Assembly (NCBI GenBank): GCA_964615285.1 | Contig: CAZTND010000024.1 | Location: 1 to 22,347, forward strand | Origin: RGIG4074 sp964615285 | GTDB lineage: Bacteria; Bacillota; Clostridia; Christensenellales; Borkfalkiaceae | Reading direction: 5' to 3' | DNA: 22,347 nt | In this document: in pieces, positions 13,224-21,176 of the stretch | How the letters are laid out: every line of letters starts with the position of its first letter | Numbering within the stretch: position 1 is the stretch's first letter | The notes under the pieces: generated by a model | What the model was told of the DNA's origin: nothing | The model's input: the letters and a program-made list of their open reading frames with translations, nothing else | Database searches by the model: none | Made by a program: the position numbers and the translations under genes

Positions 13224-13952
13224 ATGCAGCCGAAATACAAGAGGATATTGCTGAAACTGTCGGGAGAAGCACTGGCGGGCGAGCAGCGGTTCGGGTTGAA
13301 CGAAGAGGTCATCTCGCGCGTGGTCGAACAGCTGGCCGCCGTGCACGAAATGGGCGTGGAGATCGCGCTCGTCATCGGCGGGGGCAACTTCTGGCGGGGC
13401 CGGCAGGGGACCAACATGGACCGCGCCACCGCCGACCAGATGGGTATGCTCGCCACGGTCATGAACGCGCTCGCCATGATGGACGCCATCGAAAAGCGGG
13501 GCATACCCACCCGCGTGCAGACGGCGCTCAACATGATCTCCGTCGCCGAGCCGTATGTGCTTCGCAAGGCGCTCCATCACTTTGAAAAGGGGCGCATCGT
13601 CATCATGGCCTGCGGCACGGGCAATCCCTATTGCTCCACGGACACCGCGGCGGCGCAGCGCGCCTGCGAGATCAACGCCGCCGTTCTGCTCATGGCAAAG
13701 AACATCGACGGCATTTACGACAGCGATCCCAAGACCAATCCGAAAGCCAAAAAATATGAGACCATTTCCTATGTGGACGTCGTCTCCAAGGGGCTGAAAG
13801 CCATGGACCCCACGGCGGCGACCATGTGCATGGACAACAATATCCCCGTCCTTTGTTTTGCGTTGGGGGAAAAGGATTCCATCATCCGCGCCGTCTGCGG
13901 CGAAAAGATGGGAACGATCATCACCGACGGCAAGACGGTCATCGCCGGCTGA
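13224..13952 (+). CDS. pyrH: UMP kinase
   Basis: PyrH converts UMP to UDP for pyrimidine nucleotide supply. The 242-residue protein is a typical hexameric amino-acid-kinase-fold UMP kinase: YKRILLKLSGEALAG at 5-19, the VIGGGNFWRG loop at about 50-59, the GTGNPYCSTDTAAAQRACEI uridine/phosphate segment, and AKNIDGIYDSDPKTNPKAKK, with allosteric-site-type residues beyond. Full length. The ATG at 13224 follows AAGGAGAAG. In many bacteria rpsB-tsf precedes pyrH; here a terminator and a fresh promoter stand in front instead. frr follows after 133 nt, which contain a GC-rich inverted repeat (GGCCTT/AAGGCC, about 13954-13986) without a T tail. Confidence 0.97.
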   Translation: MQPKYKRILLKLSGEALAGEQRFGLNEEVISRVVEQLAAVHEMGVEIALVIGGGNFWRGRQGTNMDRATADQMGMLATVMNALAMMDAIEKRGIPTRVQTALNMISVAEPYVLRKALHHFEKGRIVIMACGTGNPYCSTDTAAAQRACEINAAVLLMAKNIDGIYDSDPKTNPKAKKYETISYVDVVSKGLKAMDPTAATMCMDNNIPVLCFALGEKDSIIRAVCGEKMGTIITDGKTVIAG

Positions 13953-14085
13953 CGGCCTTCAGGATCCCGCCGGGGCCCGAAAGGCCTTCGGACGGCATCA
14001 AACGATAAAAAAATAAATGGTATACGGCGGGGTTTCTTTCGTCGGAATAAAAAATCTGAAAAATCACCGAGAGGAGGATGAAACG

Positions 14086-14658
14086 ATGGTAGACAACGAA
14101 AAATTGGAAGAATTGTTCCTGGAACTTTCCGAAAAGCTGGACGGCGCGGTCAACGCGCTCAGCGAAGAGTATTCGCAGATCCGCGCGGGGCGCGCCAATC
14201 CCCGCATTCTGGACAGTCTGCGCGTCGAGGCATACGGCGGCATGTCCCGCCTGGTCGAACTCGGCAACGTCAACACGCTCGACGCCCGCACCTTGGTCAT
14301 CAATCTGTGGGATAAGTCCCTTTTGAAGGCGGTGGAAAAGGCCATACTGCAATCCAACATCGGCGTGACGCCCACCAACGACGGCAACGTCATCCGCCTG
14401 CGCTTCCCCGAACTCACCGAGGAGAGCCGCAAAAACCTCTCCAAACAGGTGAAAAAGATGGGCGAGGACGCCAAGATTGCCGCGCGCAACGTCCGCCGCG
14501 AGGCGATGGACGGCGTCAAAAAGATGAAGAACAACAAGGAACTTTCCGAGGACGAGGCGGCCGACGCCGAGGACGAAGTGGAAAAACAGGTCAAAAAGAC
14601 GGTGGAGGAGATCGACAAGCTGGTCGAGGCGAAGTCCAAGGACATCATGACCATCTGA
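14086..14658 (+). CDS. frr: ribosome recycling factor
   Basis: RRF splits the post-termination ribosome together with EF-G. The 190-residue protein is slightly longer than the usual 185. It has the conserved core RAGRANPRILDSLRVEAYGG at about 33-52, the middle DARTLVINLWDKSLLKAVEKA, the basic RFPELTEESRKNLSKQVKKM, and the VRREAMDGVKKMKNNKELSE segment, all on the long helical bundle. A few extra acidic residues lie at AADAEDE (about 161-167). The ATG at 14086 has a GAGGAGG site. The next gene begins 6-15 nt after the stop. Confidence 0.97.
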   Translation: MVDNEKLEELFLELSEKLDGAVNALSEEYSQIRAGRANPRILDSLRVEAYGGMSRLVELGNVNTLDARTLVINLWDKSLLKAVEKAILQSNIGVTPTNDGNVIRLRFPELTEESRKNLSKQVKKMGEDAKIAARNVRREAMDGVKKMKNNKELSEDEAADAEDEVEKQVKKTVEEIDKLVEAKSKDIMTI

Positions 14659-14673
14659 GCCCGGGTGTACGCG

Positions 14674-15387
14674 ATGGCAGCTTACGACAACGAAAAAAAT
14701 CTTCCGGCGGCGCGCATTCCCGCGCATGTGGGGATCATCATGGACGGGAACGGCAGATGGGCAAAGAACCGTTTCATGCCTCGTTCTTTCGGGCACCGCC
14801 GCGGCATGGAGCGCATGATCGGGCTCTTGGAGCACGCCTTCGACGTGGGCGTGCGCACCGTCACGGTGTATGCGCTCTCCACGGAGAACCTCTCCCGCCC
14901 CAAGGACGAGGTGGATGCCCTTTTCGGGCTCTTCCGTAAATATTTCGACGAATATGCGCGCAAAATTATAGATAGAGAGAGCCGTCTCTGCATTCTGGGA
15001 GACATCTCCGTCCTGCCCGCGGACATCCGGGAAATGGTGGAAAGGCGCAAGGCGGAATCCGCGCACTTTACCGAGCGGTGCGTCAACATCGCGCTCAACT
15101 ACGGCGCACGGGGAGAGATCGTCCGCGCGGTCAACCTGGCGGTGGCGCGGGGGGAAAAGGTGACCGAGGAGAGCTTTGCCGCCCTCCTGTATACGGGCGG
15201 GCAGCCCGACCCCGATCTCATCATCCGCACGGGCAAAGAGCTGCGGCTCTCCAATTTTCTCCTCTATCAGGCGGCGTATTCCGAGCTGTACTTTTCGGAT
15301 AAAATGTTCCCCGCCTTTTCGGACAAAGATTTCGACGCGGCGCTTGCGGACTATGCTTCGCGCGAACGCCGGTTCGGAAAGGTCTGA
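14674..15387 (+). CDS. uppS: undecaprenyl diphosphate synthase (cis-prenyltransferase)
   Basis: UppS extends farnesyl diphosphate with isopentenyl units to the C55 lipid carrier used for peptidoglycan and other envelope polymers. The 237-residue protein has HVGIIMDGNGRWA at 18-30 with catalytic Asp24, the FGHRRGMERM segment, VYALSTENLSRPKDEV, and the closing signature PDPDLIIRTGKELRLSNFLL with YSELYFSD. The start is uncertain: ATG 14674 is given, but GTG 14665 is in frame and neither has a good Shine-Dalgarno, so translation is probably coupled to frr. The first dozen residues before the core are not conserved in the family. Confidence 0.96.
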   Translation: MAAYDNEKNLPAARIPAHVGIIMDGNGRWAKNRFMPRSFGHRRGMERMIGLLEHAFDVGVRTVTVYALSTENLSRPKDEVDALFGLFRKYFDEYARKIIDRESRLCILGDISVLPADIREMVERRKAESAHFTERCVNIALNYGARGEIVRAVNLAVARGEKVTEESFAALLYTGGQPDPDLIIRTGKELRLSNFLLYQAAYSELYFSDKMFPAFSDKDFDAALADYASRERRFGKV

Positions 15388-15405
15388 CGGGGAAGAGGAT
15401 GGCGT

Positions 15406-16284
15406 ATGAAACAGAGATTGATCACGGGAACGTGTTACGTCGCACTGCTCGTCGTATTTTTTCTGCTCAAGATATATCTTCCGTATCCCTGGAATTTTCT
15501 GAGCTTCGATTTCCTGCTGTGGGCATTTTCCGCCGTGGGGTGTTACGAAATGCTGCGCGCCTTGGGGCGCCGGCTGACGGCGGCGGAACGGGTGGTCGTC
15601 CTGCTCTTTTCCCTGCTCTGCATTCCCGCTTACGACGTCAGCGTCTATGCCGTGGGATACGATAAACTTTCGGTCATGGGTATCTCCTTTTTCGTCATCT
15701 GCCTGGTGCTCTTCGCGCTTTTGGTGGTGCAGTACGAAAAGACTTCCCTCGAAAGCGTCGGTTGTGCCCTGCTCGCGTGCGTCTATCCCGCGCTCTTCAT
15801 CGGCACCATCGTGCTCTGCAACCATCTGACGGAATATTCGGAGCTGGCGCTCCTCTTTGTGTTCGTCATCTCGCCCTGCGCCGATTCGCTCGCCTATGTG
15901 TTCGGCATGGCTTTGGGCAAAAAATTCCCGCGCAAAATGTCTCCGCACATCTCGCCCAAAAAGACGGTGGTGGGCTGCATCGGCGGGATCGTCGGCGGCG
16001 TTCTGGGCGCGCTCGTGCTCTTTTTCCTCTATCATCTCGCCGCGGGCGGCGGCCTGCCCTACGAAAAACTCTGGATATATCTTCTCATCGGCGCGGGCGC
16101 TTCCCTGTTCACCGAATTCGGCGACCTGGTGGAGAGCGCCGTCAAGCGCAAGGAGGGCATCAAGGACATGGGCAACATTTTGCCCGGGCATGGGGGCATC
16201 CTCGACCGCATCGACGGGACCATGTACGCCGCGGTGCTGGTCTATGCCGTGTTTTATATCCTCATCGGCATAAATGTTTTGTGA
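15406..16284 (+). CDS. cdsA: phosphatidate cytidylyltransferase (CDP-diacylglycerol synthase)
   Basis: CdsA makes CDP-diacylglycerol from phosphatidate and CTP, the precursor of bacterial phospholipids, in the membrane. The 292-residue protein has about eight hydrophobic helices. The family signature lies at 244-270, running from SAVKRKEGIKDMGNILPG through HGGILDRID, with every metal- and substrate-binding position kept. The SPKKTVVGCIGGIVGG segment at 183-198 is also typical. The ATG at 15406 follows GAAGAGG. It ends 111 nt before dxr; that gap contains a 12-bp hairpin. Confidence 0.96.
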   Translation: MKQRLITGTCYVALLVVFFLLKIYLPYPWNFLSFDFLLWAFSAVGCYEMLRALGRRLTAAERVVVLLFSLLCIPAYDVSVYAVGYDKLSVMGISFFVICLVLFALLVVQYEKTSLESVGCALLACVYPALFIGTIVLCNHLTEYSELALLFVFVISPCADSLAYVFGMALGKKFPRKMSPHISPKKTVVGCIGGIVGGVLGALVLFFLYHLAAGGGLPYEKLWIYLLIGAGASLFTEFGDLVESAVKRKEGIKDMGNILPGHGGILDRIDGTMYAAVLVYAVFYILIGINVL

Positions 16285-16307
16285 AAGACATATATTATTT
16301 GCAGAAA

Positions 16308-16334
16308 AAATGCTTGCCGCCGCGGCAGGCATTT
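16308..16334 (-). terminator. 12-bp hairpin with minus-strand T run between cdsA and dxr
   Basis: AAATGCTTGCCG (16308-16319) pairs with CGGCAGGCATTT (16323-16334), with one G-T wobble and a CCG loop. On the minus strand the stem ends in ATTTTTTC, a textbook terminator tail; on the plus strand only ATTT follows. No minus-strand gene is known here. Confidence 0.5.
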
Positions 16335-16395
16335 CCTACTGCGCAAGGGCGTGTTTTTCCCGCCGGAACAGTTATTTACCGGAGAAAAAGAAGAG

Positions 16396-17541
16396 ATGAT
16401 TTCCATTGCTTTGATCGGTTGCACGGGCTCCATCGGCAGACAGGTTTGCAACGTCGTCGGGCGGTATCCCGATAAATTTCGTTTTTCCGCGCTCGTCGCG
16501 CACAGCAGTCGGGAACTGTTTTTCCGGCAGGTCGCCGCATTCCGCCCCCGCCGCGCCGTATTGATACAAAAGGGCTTGCTTTCGGGCATGCCCCCCGCGC
16601 CGGAGGGCGTTTCCTTTTCGGAAGGGGAGGAAGAGGCGCTTGCCTGCATCGAGGAGTGCGACGTCGTGTTCGTCGCCGCATCCGGGTTCGCGGGGCTCAA
16701 ATATTCGCTGAAAGCCATCGGGTGCGGCAAAAAACTTGCGCTCGCCAACAAGGAGACGCTGGTCTGCGGCGGCGAATTCGTCATGCGGTTGGCGGAAGAG
16801 AAGGGCGTCGAGCTCGTGCCCGTGGACAGTGAGCATTCCGCCATTTGGCAGGCGCTGCATTTCGATCGGCACGCAAAGTTTGAAGAGCTCATCATCACGG
16901 CGAGCGGCGGCCCTTTCTACGGAAAAAAGCCGGAAGAATTGAAACATGTGACGGTGGAGCAGACCCTGCGGCATCCCACTTGGCAGATGGGGCAAAAGAT
17001 CACCGTGGACAGCGCCACCCTCCTCAACAAGGGCTTTGAAGTCATCGAGGCGAAGTGGCTGTACGGCGCGCCCTTTTCCAGGATCCGCACGGTCGTCCAG
17101 CCGACGAGCATCGTCCATTCCATGGTCGCGTTTGCTGACGGCAGCGTGCTGGCGCAGATGGGGTATCCCAGCATGGAAGTGCCCATCCAGCTCGCCCTCA
17201 CCTATCCGGAGCGGTTGCCCGCGGGGCTGAAGATCCCCGACTTCGCCGCCCTCGGCGAGATACGTTTTCTGCCCCTCGAACGCAAGGCGTTTCCCTGCTT
17301 TGACCTCGCCCTGACGGCGGGGGAAGCGGGCGGCGGTTATCCCTGCGCGCTCAACGCGGCGGGCGAAGAGGCGGTGCGGGCGTTTTTACGGAAAGAGATC
17401 GGCTTCACGCAGATCGCGCAGGTCATCGAAGAGGTGCTGTCCCGCACCGAAAGGACGCGGGCGGACGATTACGGCAGCCTCTGCGGCGTCGACCGCAGGG
17501 CGCGGGAGGAGGCAAGAAAGATCATCCGGCATGTTGAATAA
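16396..17541 (+). CDS. dxr: 1-deoxy-D-xylulose-5-phosphate reductoisomerase
   Basis: Dxr converts DXP to methylerythritol 4-phosphate with NADPH, the first committed step of the MEP pathway that IspE (1015-1956) later continues. The 381-residue protein shows the NADPH loop GCTGSIG at 8-14 (GSTGSIG is usual), ANKETLVCGG at 117-126, metal ligands Asp144 and Glu146 in VPVDSEHSAIWQ, ASGGPF with HPTWQMGQKITVDSATLLNKG, and GFEVIEAKWL at 213-222. The ATG at 16396 was chosen because the conserved fold begins there; a GGAG lies 11 nt upstream. Its end overlaps the start of rseP by 11 nt, which implies coupled translation. Confidence 0.96.
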   Translation: MISIALIGCTGSIGRQVCNVVGRYPDKFRFSALVAHSSRELFFRQVAAFRPRRAVLIQKGLLSGMPPAPEGVSFSEGEEEALACIEECDVVFVAASGFAGLKYSLKAIGCGKKLALANKETLVCGGEFVMRLAEEKGVELVPVDSEHSAIWQALHFDRHAKFEELIITASGGPFYGKKPEELKHVTVEQTLRHPTWQMGQKITVDSATLLNKGFEVIEAKWLYGAPFSRIRTVVQPTSIVHSMVAFADGSVLAQMGYPSMEVPIQLALTYPERLPAGLKIPDFAALGEIRFLPLERKAFPCFDLALTAGEAGGGYPCALNAAGEEAVRAFLRKEIGFTQIAQVIEEVLSRTERTRADDYGSLCGVDRRAREEARKIIRHVE

Positions 17542-18820
17542 TCTTTTGGCGGCTTCCTCGTTCTGGGCGGGGGTCGGTTCGGTGCTGTTGGCCGTCCTCA
17601 TCCTGCTCATCATGGTCACCGTGCACGAGTTCGGCCACTATATCGCGGGGAAGATATTGAAATTCAGGATCAACGAGTTTTCGGTCGGGTTCGGCCCCGC
17701 CCTCTTCCGCCGCAAGAGCAAAAAGACGGGCGAAACGTTTTCCCTGCGCCTCATCCCCCTGGGCGGCTATTGCGCGTTCGAGGACGAGGACGGGTTGGAG
17801 GAAGAACGGGAAAAGGCGGAAAAGAAGGACGCCATGTCCGAGGATAACGGCATGGCGGAGGTCTTTACGGACGAGGCCCTTCGCCCGGCGGCAATGCCCG
17901 CGGCGGCGGAAGAAACGAAGCCGCAGGACAAAAAGTCATCCGGCCGGTTCTGCGACCAGGCGCCCTGGAAGCGCATCATCGTACTCGTTTCGGGCGCCGC
18001 CATGAATTATCTGCTGGCGCTCCTCTTTATTTTTATCTCCTTTTTCGCCTTCGGGCAGCTGATGCTGATGACGTACGCCGTAGAGCCGACCGATTCCGTC
18101 GCGGCGGAATACTGTTTCCAAAACGGCGACATCATTCTGGAGGCGGACGGCAAGGGGATATACATGACCACCGACCTCATGAATGCCGTCAAAGACAGAC
18201 AGGAGGGGGAATTGGTGCCTTTCCGCGTGTCGCGCATCGCGGACGAAACGGGCGCGCGGGAGGAGACGGACGTCATGATCCAGCTCCGCCGTGCGACCGA
18301 TTTTGAAAACAGCGCCGACACCGACCGTCTTTGGGAAGCCTTGGGCATCGCCAAGCAGACGGACGGCGAGGGGAACGTGACGACGGACGGGGAAGGCAAC
18401 CCGACCTACCTCATCTATTCCACGTCCTATCGGTTCGGCTTCTTTCAGACGATCGGCAACGCCTTTCTCTACTCTTTCCGCATCGCCGGCGCGATCTTTC
18501 AAGTGCTCGGCGAGCTCCTGATGGGCGCCCTGGGGCTGGACGCCTTCGGCGGGCCGATCACGACCATCACGGTCACGTCGCAGATCGCCGCCCGCGGTTT
18601 GCAGCCCTTTTTAGAGATCGCGGCGTACATCGGCGTCAATCTTGCGGTGTTCAATCTCCTGCCCATTCCCGCTCTCGACGGCAGCAAGGTGGTGTTCACC
18701 GCCATCGAATGGGTGCGCGGCAAACCCGTCAACCGCAAGGTGGAAGCCGTCATCCATGCCGTCGGGTTCCTGCTCATTCTGGGCTTTGCCGTCCTCGTGG
18801 ACGTCCTGCAATTTTTATAA
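17531..18820 (+). CDS. rseP: RseP/RasP-type site-2 protease with PDZ domain
   Basis: This is an intramembrane zinc protease that finishes regulated cleavage of anti-sigma factors and clears signal-peptide remnants. The 429-residue protein has HEFGH at 32-36 (Glu33 catalytic), the FSVGFGP and LIPLGGY segments, a PDZ domain at about 180-250, and the third zinc ligand Asp383 in NLLPIPALDG. Helices lie at about 13-34, 149-175, 360-376 and 405-427. Between LGGY and the PWKRIIVLVSGAAMNYLLAL helix there is a very acidic, low-complexity insertion (about residues 84-140) well beyond the usual short loop. A second family-variable stretch (about 255-297) contains a TDGEGN repeat. A strong terminator follows 21 nt after the stop, closing the operon. 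Confidence 0.95.
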   Translation: MLNNLLAASSFWAGVGSVLLAVLILLIMVTVHEFGHYIAGKILKFRINEFSVGFGPALFRRKSKKTGETFSLRLIPLGGYCAFEDEDGLEEEREKAEKKDAMSEDNGMAEVFTDEALRPAAMPAAAEETKPQDKKSSGRFCDQAPWKRIIVLVSGAAMNYLLALLFIFISFFAFGQLMLMTYAVEPTDSVAAEYCFQNGDIILEADGKGIYMTTDLMNAVKDRQEGELVPFRVSRIADETGAREETDVMIQLRRATDFENSADTDRLWEALGIAKQTDGEGNVTTDGEGNPTYLIYSTSYRFGFFQTIGNAFLYSFRIAGAIFQVLGELLMGALGLDAFGGPITTITVTSQIAARGLQPFLEIAAYIGVNLAVFNLLPIPALDGSKVVFTAIEWVRGKPVNRKVEAVIHAVGFLLILGFAVLVDVLQFL

Positions 18821-18841
18821 CGAAAGAGCGATATATGACAG

Positions 18842-18869
18842 ACGCCGCTTTGCAAGCGGCGTTTTTTTT
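18842..18869 (+). terminator. terminator of the pyrH-rseP operon
   Basis: Perfect 9-bp stem, ACGCCGCTT (18842-18850) with AAGCGGCGT (18854-18862), a TGC loop and a T8 run at 18862-18869. Confidence 0.92.
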
Positions 18870-18998
18870 GATGCAAGAGAGGTGCTTTGCGCCTCGGGAC
18901 CTTCCGATTGCGCCGTTTTTTCTCCAAATACGCCGCCCGTCCGCGGGGCCGGAACCCTGTGGATCGCCGAAACGCGAAAGACAACCGAATTTCTTGCG
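18870..18998. other. gene-free interval between two terminators
   Basis: No supported gene lies between rseP and 19227. This part of the gap, from one terminator to the next, has no ribosome site with a credible frame and no recognisable tRNA or SRP RNA signature. A short transcript ending at the second terminator would explain why a separate terminator is there, but no promoter was identified. Confidence 0.3.
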
Positions 18999-19034
18999 TG
19001 AGCCCGGAAAAAGTATATCCGGGCTCATTTTTTG
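18999..19034 (+). terminator. orphan intrinsic terminator
   Basis: Perfect 10-bp stem, TGAGCCCGGA (18999-19008) with TCCGGGCTCA (19018-19027), a 9-nt loop, then a T6 run at 19028-19033. It lies 137 nt after the rseP terminator. Confidence 0.8.
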
Positions 19035-19044
19035 GCGATTTTTT

Positions 19045-19090
19045 GGCAAGAGGAACGATTTTTGCCTGTCGAAAGGGCAAGAGGAACGAT
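19045..19090 (+). repeat. 15-nt direct repeat, 31-nt period, upstream of a promoter
   Basis: GGCAAGAGGAACGAT occurs at 19045-19059 and again, without a mismatch, at 19076-19090. The 31-nt period equals about three DNA helical turns, so both copies face the same side. The second copy ends 18 nt before the -35 at 19109, a usual position for an activator site. Confidence 0.8.
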
Positions 19091-19108
19091 ATTTTCCTCC
19101 TTTGTGCC

Positions 19109-19137
19109 TTGTCATCGGGCGTTGGACGGCGTACAAT
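19109..19137 (+). promoter_or_regulatory. promoter of the three-gene envelope cluster
   Basis: TTGTCA (19109-19114), a 17-nt spacer and TACAAT (19132-19137). The leader is about 83 nt and ends in CAGGAGGT. Confidence 0.75.
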
Positions 19138-19226
19138 AGAGGGGCAGGCGGGGCAAGAGCCGCGCCGGAAAGGGGCGGGCGCCGCAGGTCTTTCGGGACG
19201 GGCGCGCCGCCGCAGGAGGTAACGAT

Positions 19227-19886
19227 ATGTTGAAAGATCAAGACGATCTCAATGAAGCGAAAGGGGAAGAAAAGGCGGTCCGGCCGCCCGCCGGAGCGGA
19301 GAAGGAGAATCCCGCGCCCCGGGGCCGAGCGCCGCGGGAGGAAGAGCCCCCTGAAGACGCGTTCTGGAAGGAATGGCAGCGGAAACAGAGCTGTGCGCGC
19401 AAGGGCAAAAAATTGTTCGCCGCGGCGGCCGTCTGTCTGGGCGTTGCGGCTTTGGCGGTCGTCTGCCTGGTGCCCTTCGGCGGCGGTGGCGCGCTCATGC
19501 TCCTCTGTTTTCTCCCCGCCGTCGCGGGCATCGTGCTTTTCTGTGTGGGGCTGAAGAACAAATTGGCGTCCCTCGAAAGGCCGCGCTCCGTGCTGCCCAT
19601 TTTCGCGCTGGCGGCGGATCTTGCCTGCGTGCCCCTCGCGCTTTTGGGCGGGTTGGCGGTGGTCTCCTCCTTTTTCACGCCGCTCGGACTTCTCTTGCTG
19701 CTGGCGGCGATCGCTGCGCCCATCGCGGGCATCGTCATTGCCGTTGCCGCATTGGGGCAGGGAAGGGAGAAGATCGGCGCCTGGGGCGTGGGGCTGAGCA
19801 TTGCCGCCATCGTCCTGCCCATCGTCGCGCTGGTGACCGTCATCGCGCTCTTCAGTACGGGCGTGTTTGTCATCTCTTTGATGTAA
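19227..19886 (+). CDS. five-helix membrane protein, DUF4190-like repeats, function unknown
   Basis: This is a 219-residue protein. Residues 1-60 are hydrophilic, charged and Pro-rich. Five hydrophobic helices follow at about 63-82, 88-108, 121-147, 150-176 and 186-214. The last two carry the pattern IAGIVIAVAALGQGREKIGAWGVGLSIA-type, in which a helix, a short basic turn and a Gly-rich helix recall DUF4190 membrane proteins; this is a pattern match only. It has a strong CAGGAGGT site and its own promoter. The next gene begins 12 nt after the stop, so both are made together. The function is not evident; being next to a membrane-anchored binding protein suggests an envelope role. Confidence 0.75.
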   Translation: MLKDQDDLNEAKGEEKAVRPPAGAEKENPAPRGRAPREEEPPEDAFWKEWQRKQSCARKGKKLFAAAAVCLGVAALAVVCLVPFGGGGALMLLCFLPAVAGIVLFCVGLKNKLASLERPRSVLPIFALAADLACVPLALLGGLAVVSSFFTPLGLLLLLAAIAAPIAGIVIAVAALGQGREKIGAWGVGLSIAAIVLPIVALVTVIALFSTGVFVISLM

Positions 19887-19898
19887 AGGAGGGGTACC

Positions 19899-21104
19899 AT
19901 GACCGAAAAGAAGGGGAAATCAAAAAGGATATTTTTCATCGTCCTGCGCGCGGTCCTCACCGCGGCGGCATGCGGCCTTTCCTTCTGGGTGCTTTGGCGG
20001 TATGAGTATTGGCAGCAGTGGACGCAGATCGACAACATCGTCGGCGCGATCCCTGTCGCCTTCGCCTTTCTGTTTGCGGGCGGGGCAGCCGCCCTGCTCT
20101 GGATCCGCTGGCGCAAACGCACCGCGCCCGTCGCCGTTGTCCTGGCGCTCTTCGTCTTTCTGGCGGCGGCGCTCTTCCCCAACGCCCTGCGCGGCAATTG
20201 GTGGATCGATTACGGGCATGCCTCCGATGAAGAGGCGGGACCCGACCTCTCCGTCTATGCTCCCTTTGCCGAGGGTTCCGAGGCGGCGCGGCTCGAAGAA
20301 GAGGCGGAATTGCATCTTGCGGGCGACCTGCCCGTCCTGGACGGCGCGACCGCGCTCTATCCGCTCTATGCCGCCTTCGCGCAGGCGGTCTACGAGGAGG
20401 CGGACTATACGGAGGACGCCGTGCGCTGCACCAACACCTCCAACGCCTATGCGGCGATCATCGCGGGCGAAGTCGATGTGATCTTTGTCGCCGGGCCGTC
20501 GGAAAAGCAGTTGCAGGCGGCGCAGGCGGCGGGGGCGGATCTGTGCTTCACGCCCATCGGGCGGGAGGCGTTCGTGTTCATCGTCGGCAAGAGCAACCCC
20601 GTCGAAGATCTCACCGTGCAGCAGATCCGTAATATCTACTCGGGCAAGACGGCAAAGTGGAGCACCCTCGGCTGGGCGGAAGGGGGAAACATCATCGCCT
20701 TTCAGCGGCCCGAAGGCTCGGGCAGCCAGACGGGGCTGCAGAACGTGATGGGCGACATGCCCATTCAGGCGCCCCAGCCCCTGCCGGATGCCTCGCTCGT
20801 CGGTTCCAACAGCCTCATGCAGCAGGTATCGGTGTGGTATAACGGCGTGCAGCCCGCGCTCGGCTATTCCTATCGTTATTTCGCGCAGACCATGTATGCC
20901 AATCCGGACACCAAGCTGCTGTCCGTGGAGGGCGTTGCGCCCACCGACGAAAACATCCGGAGCGGCGCCTATCCCTTCGTCGCCGACTTTTACGCGGTGA
21001 CCAACGGCCGGCCGGAGGGGGACGTCGCGCGGCTCATCGAATGGATCCTCTCCCCGCAGGGGCAGGAACTCGTCGAAAAGACGGGCTATGCGCCCCTCGG
21101 ATGA
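19899..21104 (+). CDS. membrane-anchored PstS-like substrate-binding protein
   Basis: This is a 401-residue protein with an unusual plan for a binding protein. Three N-terminal membrane helices (about 11-33, 47-69 and 76-95) replace the usual lipoprotein signal. They are followed by an extracytoplasmic PBP-like domain of the phosphate-binding PstS type. Seen in it: DLPVLDGATALYPLYAAFAQ at 143-160, NTSNAYAAIIAGEVDVIFVAG at about 179-199, LTVQQIRNIYSGKTAKWSTLG at 238-258, FQRPEGSGSQTGLQ at 268-281, and a closing WILSPQGQELVEKTGYAPLG. The Ser/Gly loop contacting the ligand in PstS (GSGT) is GSGSQTG here. No pstC, pstA, pstB or phoU gene is adjacent, so uptake through an ABC transporter is not supported; ligand sensing is an alternative. 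An AAAGGAGG site precedes the ATG. Confidence 0.88.
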   Translation: MTEKKGKSKRIFFIVLRAVLTAAACGLSFWVLWRYEYWQQWTQIDNIVGAIPVAFAFLFAGGAAALLWIRWRKRTAPVAVVLALFVFLAAALFPNALRGNWWIDYGHASDEEAGPDLSVYAPFAEGSEAARLEEEAELHLAGDLPVLDGATALYPLYAAFAQAVYEEADYTEDAVRCTNTSNAYAAIIAGEVDVIFVAGPSEKQLQAAQAAGADLCFTPIGREAFVFIVGKSNPVEDLTVQQIRNIYSGKTAKWSTLGWAEGGNIIAFQRPEGSGSQTGLQNVMGDMPIQAPQPLPDASLVGSNSLMQQVSVWYNGVQPALGYSYRYFAQTMYANPDTKLLSVEGVAPTDENIRSGAYPFVADFYAVTNGRPEGDVARLIEWILSPQGQELVEKTGYAPLG

Positions 21105-21176
21105 GGGGGTGCCGCCCGAAGAGAGGTGCGGGGAATATTTTTTTGAAAGAAATTGTCTGTAAAGGAGGACATGGAA

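Noticed and set aside
13939..16332. 797-residue open frame on the minus strand opposite frr, uppS and cdsA
   Set aside because: It is antisense to three certain genes, is low-complexity (His, Gln, Arg-rich) with no recognisable domain and has no ribosome site; GC-rich coding strands produce such frames.
18870..19034. Possible SRP RNA or tRNA in the inter-terminator gap
   Set aside because: No GGAAGG/GCAGCC-type SRP core, no T-loop GTTCGA or CCA end was found.
18774..19241. 155-residue minus-strand frame in the gap after rseP
   Set aside because: It crosses two plus-strand terminators and a promoter, and has no recognisable domain or ribosome site.
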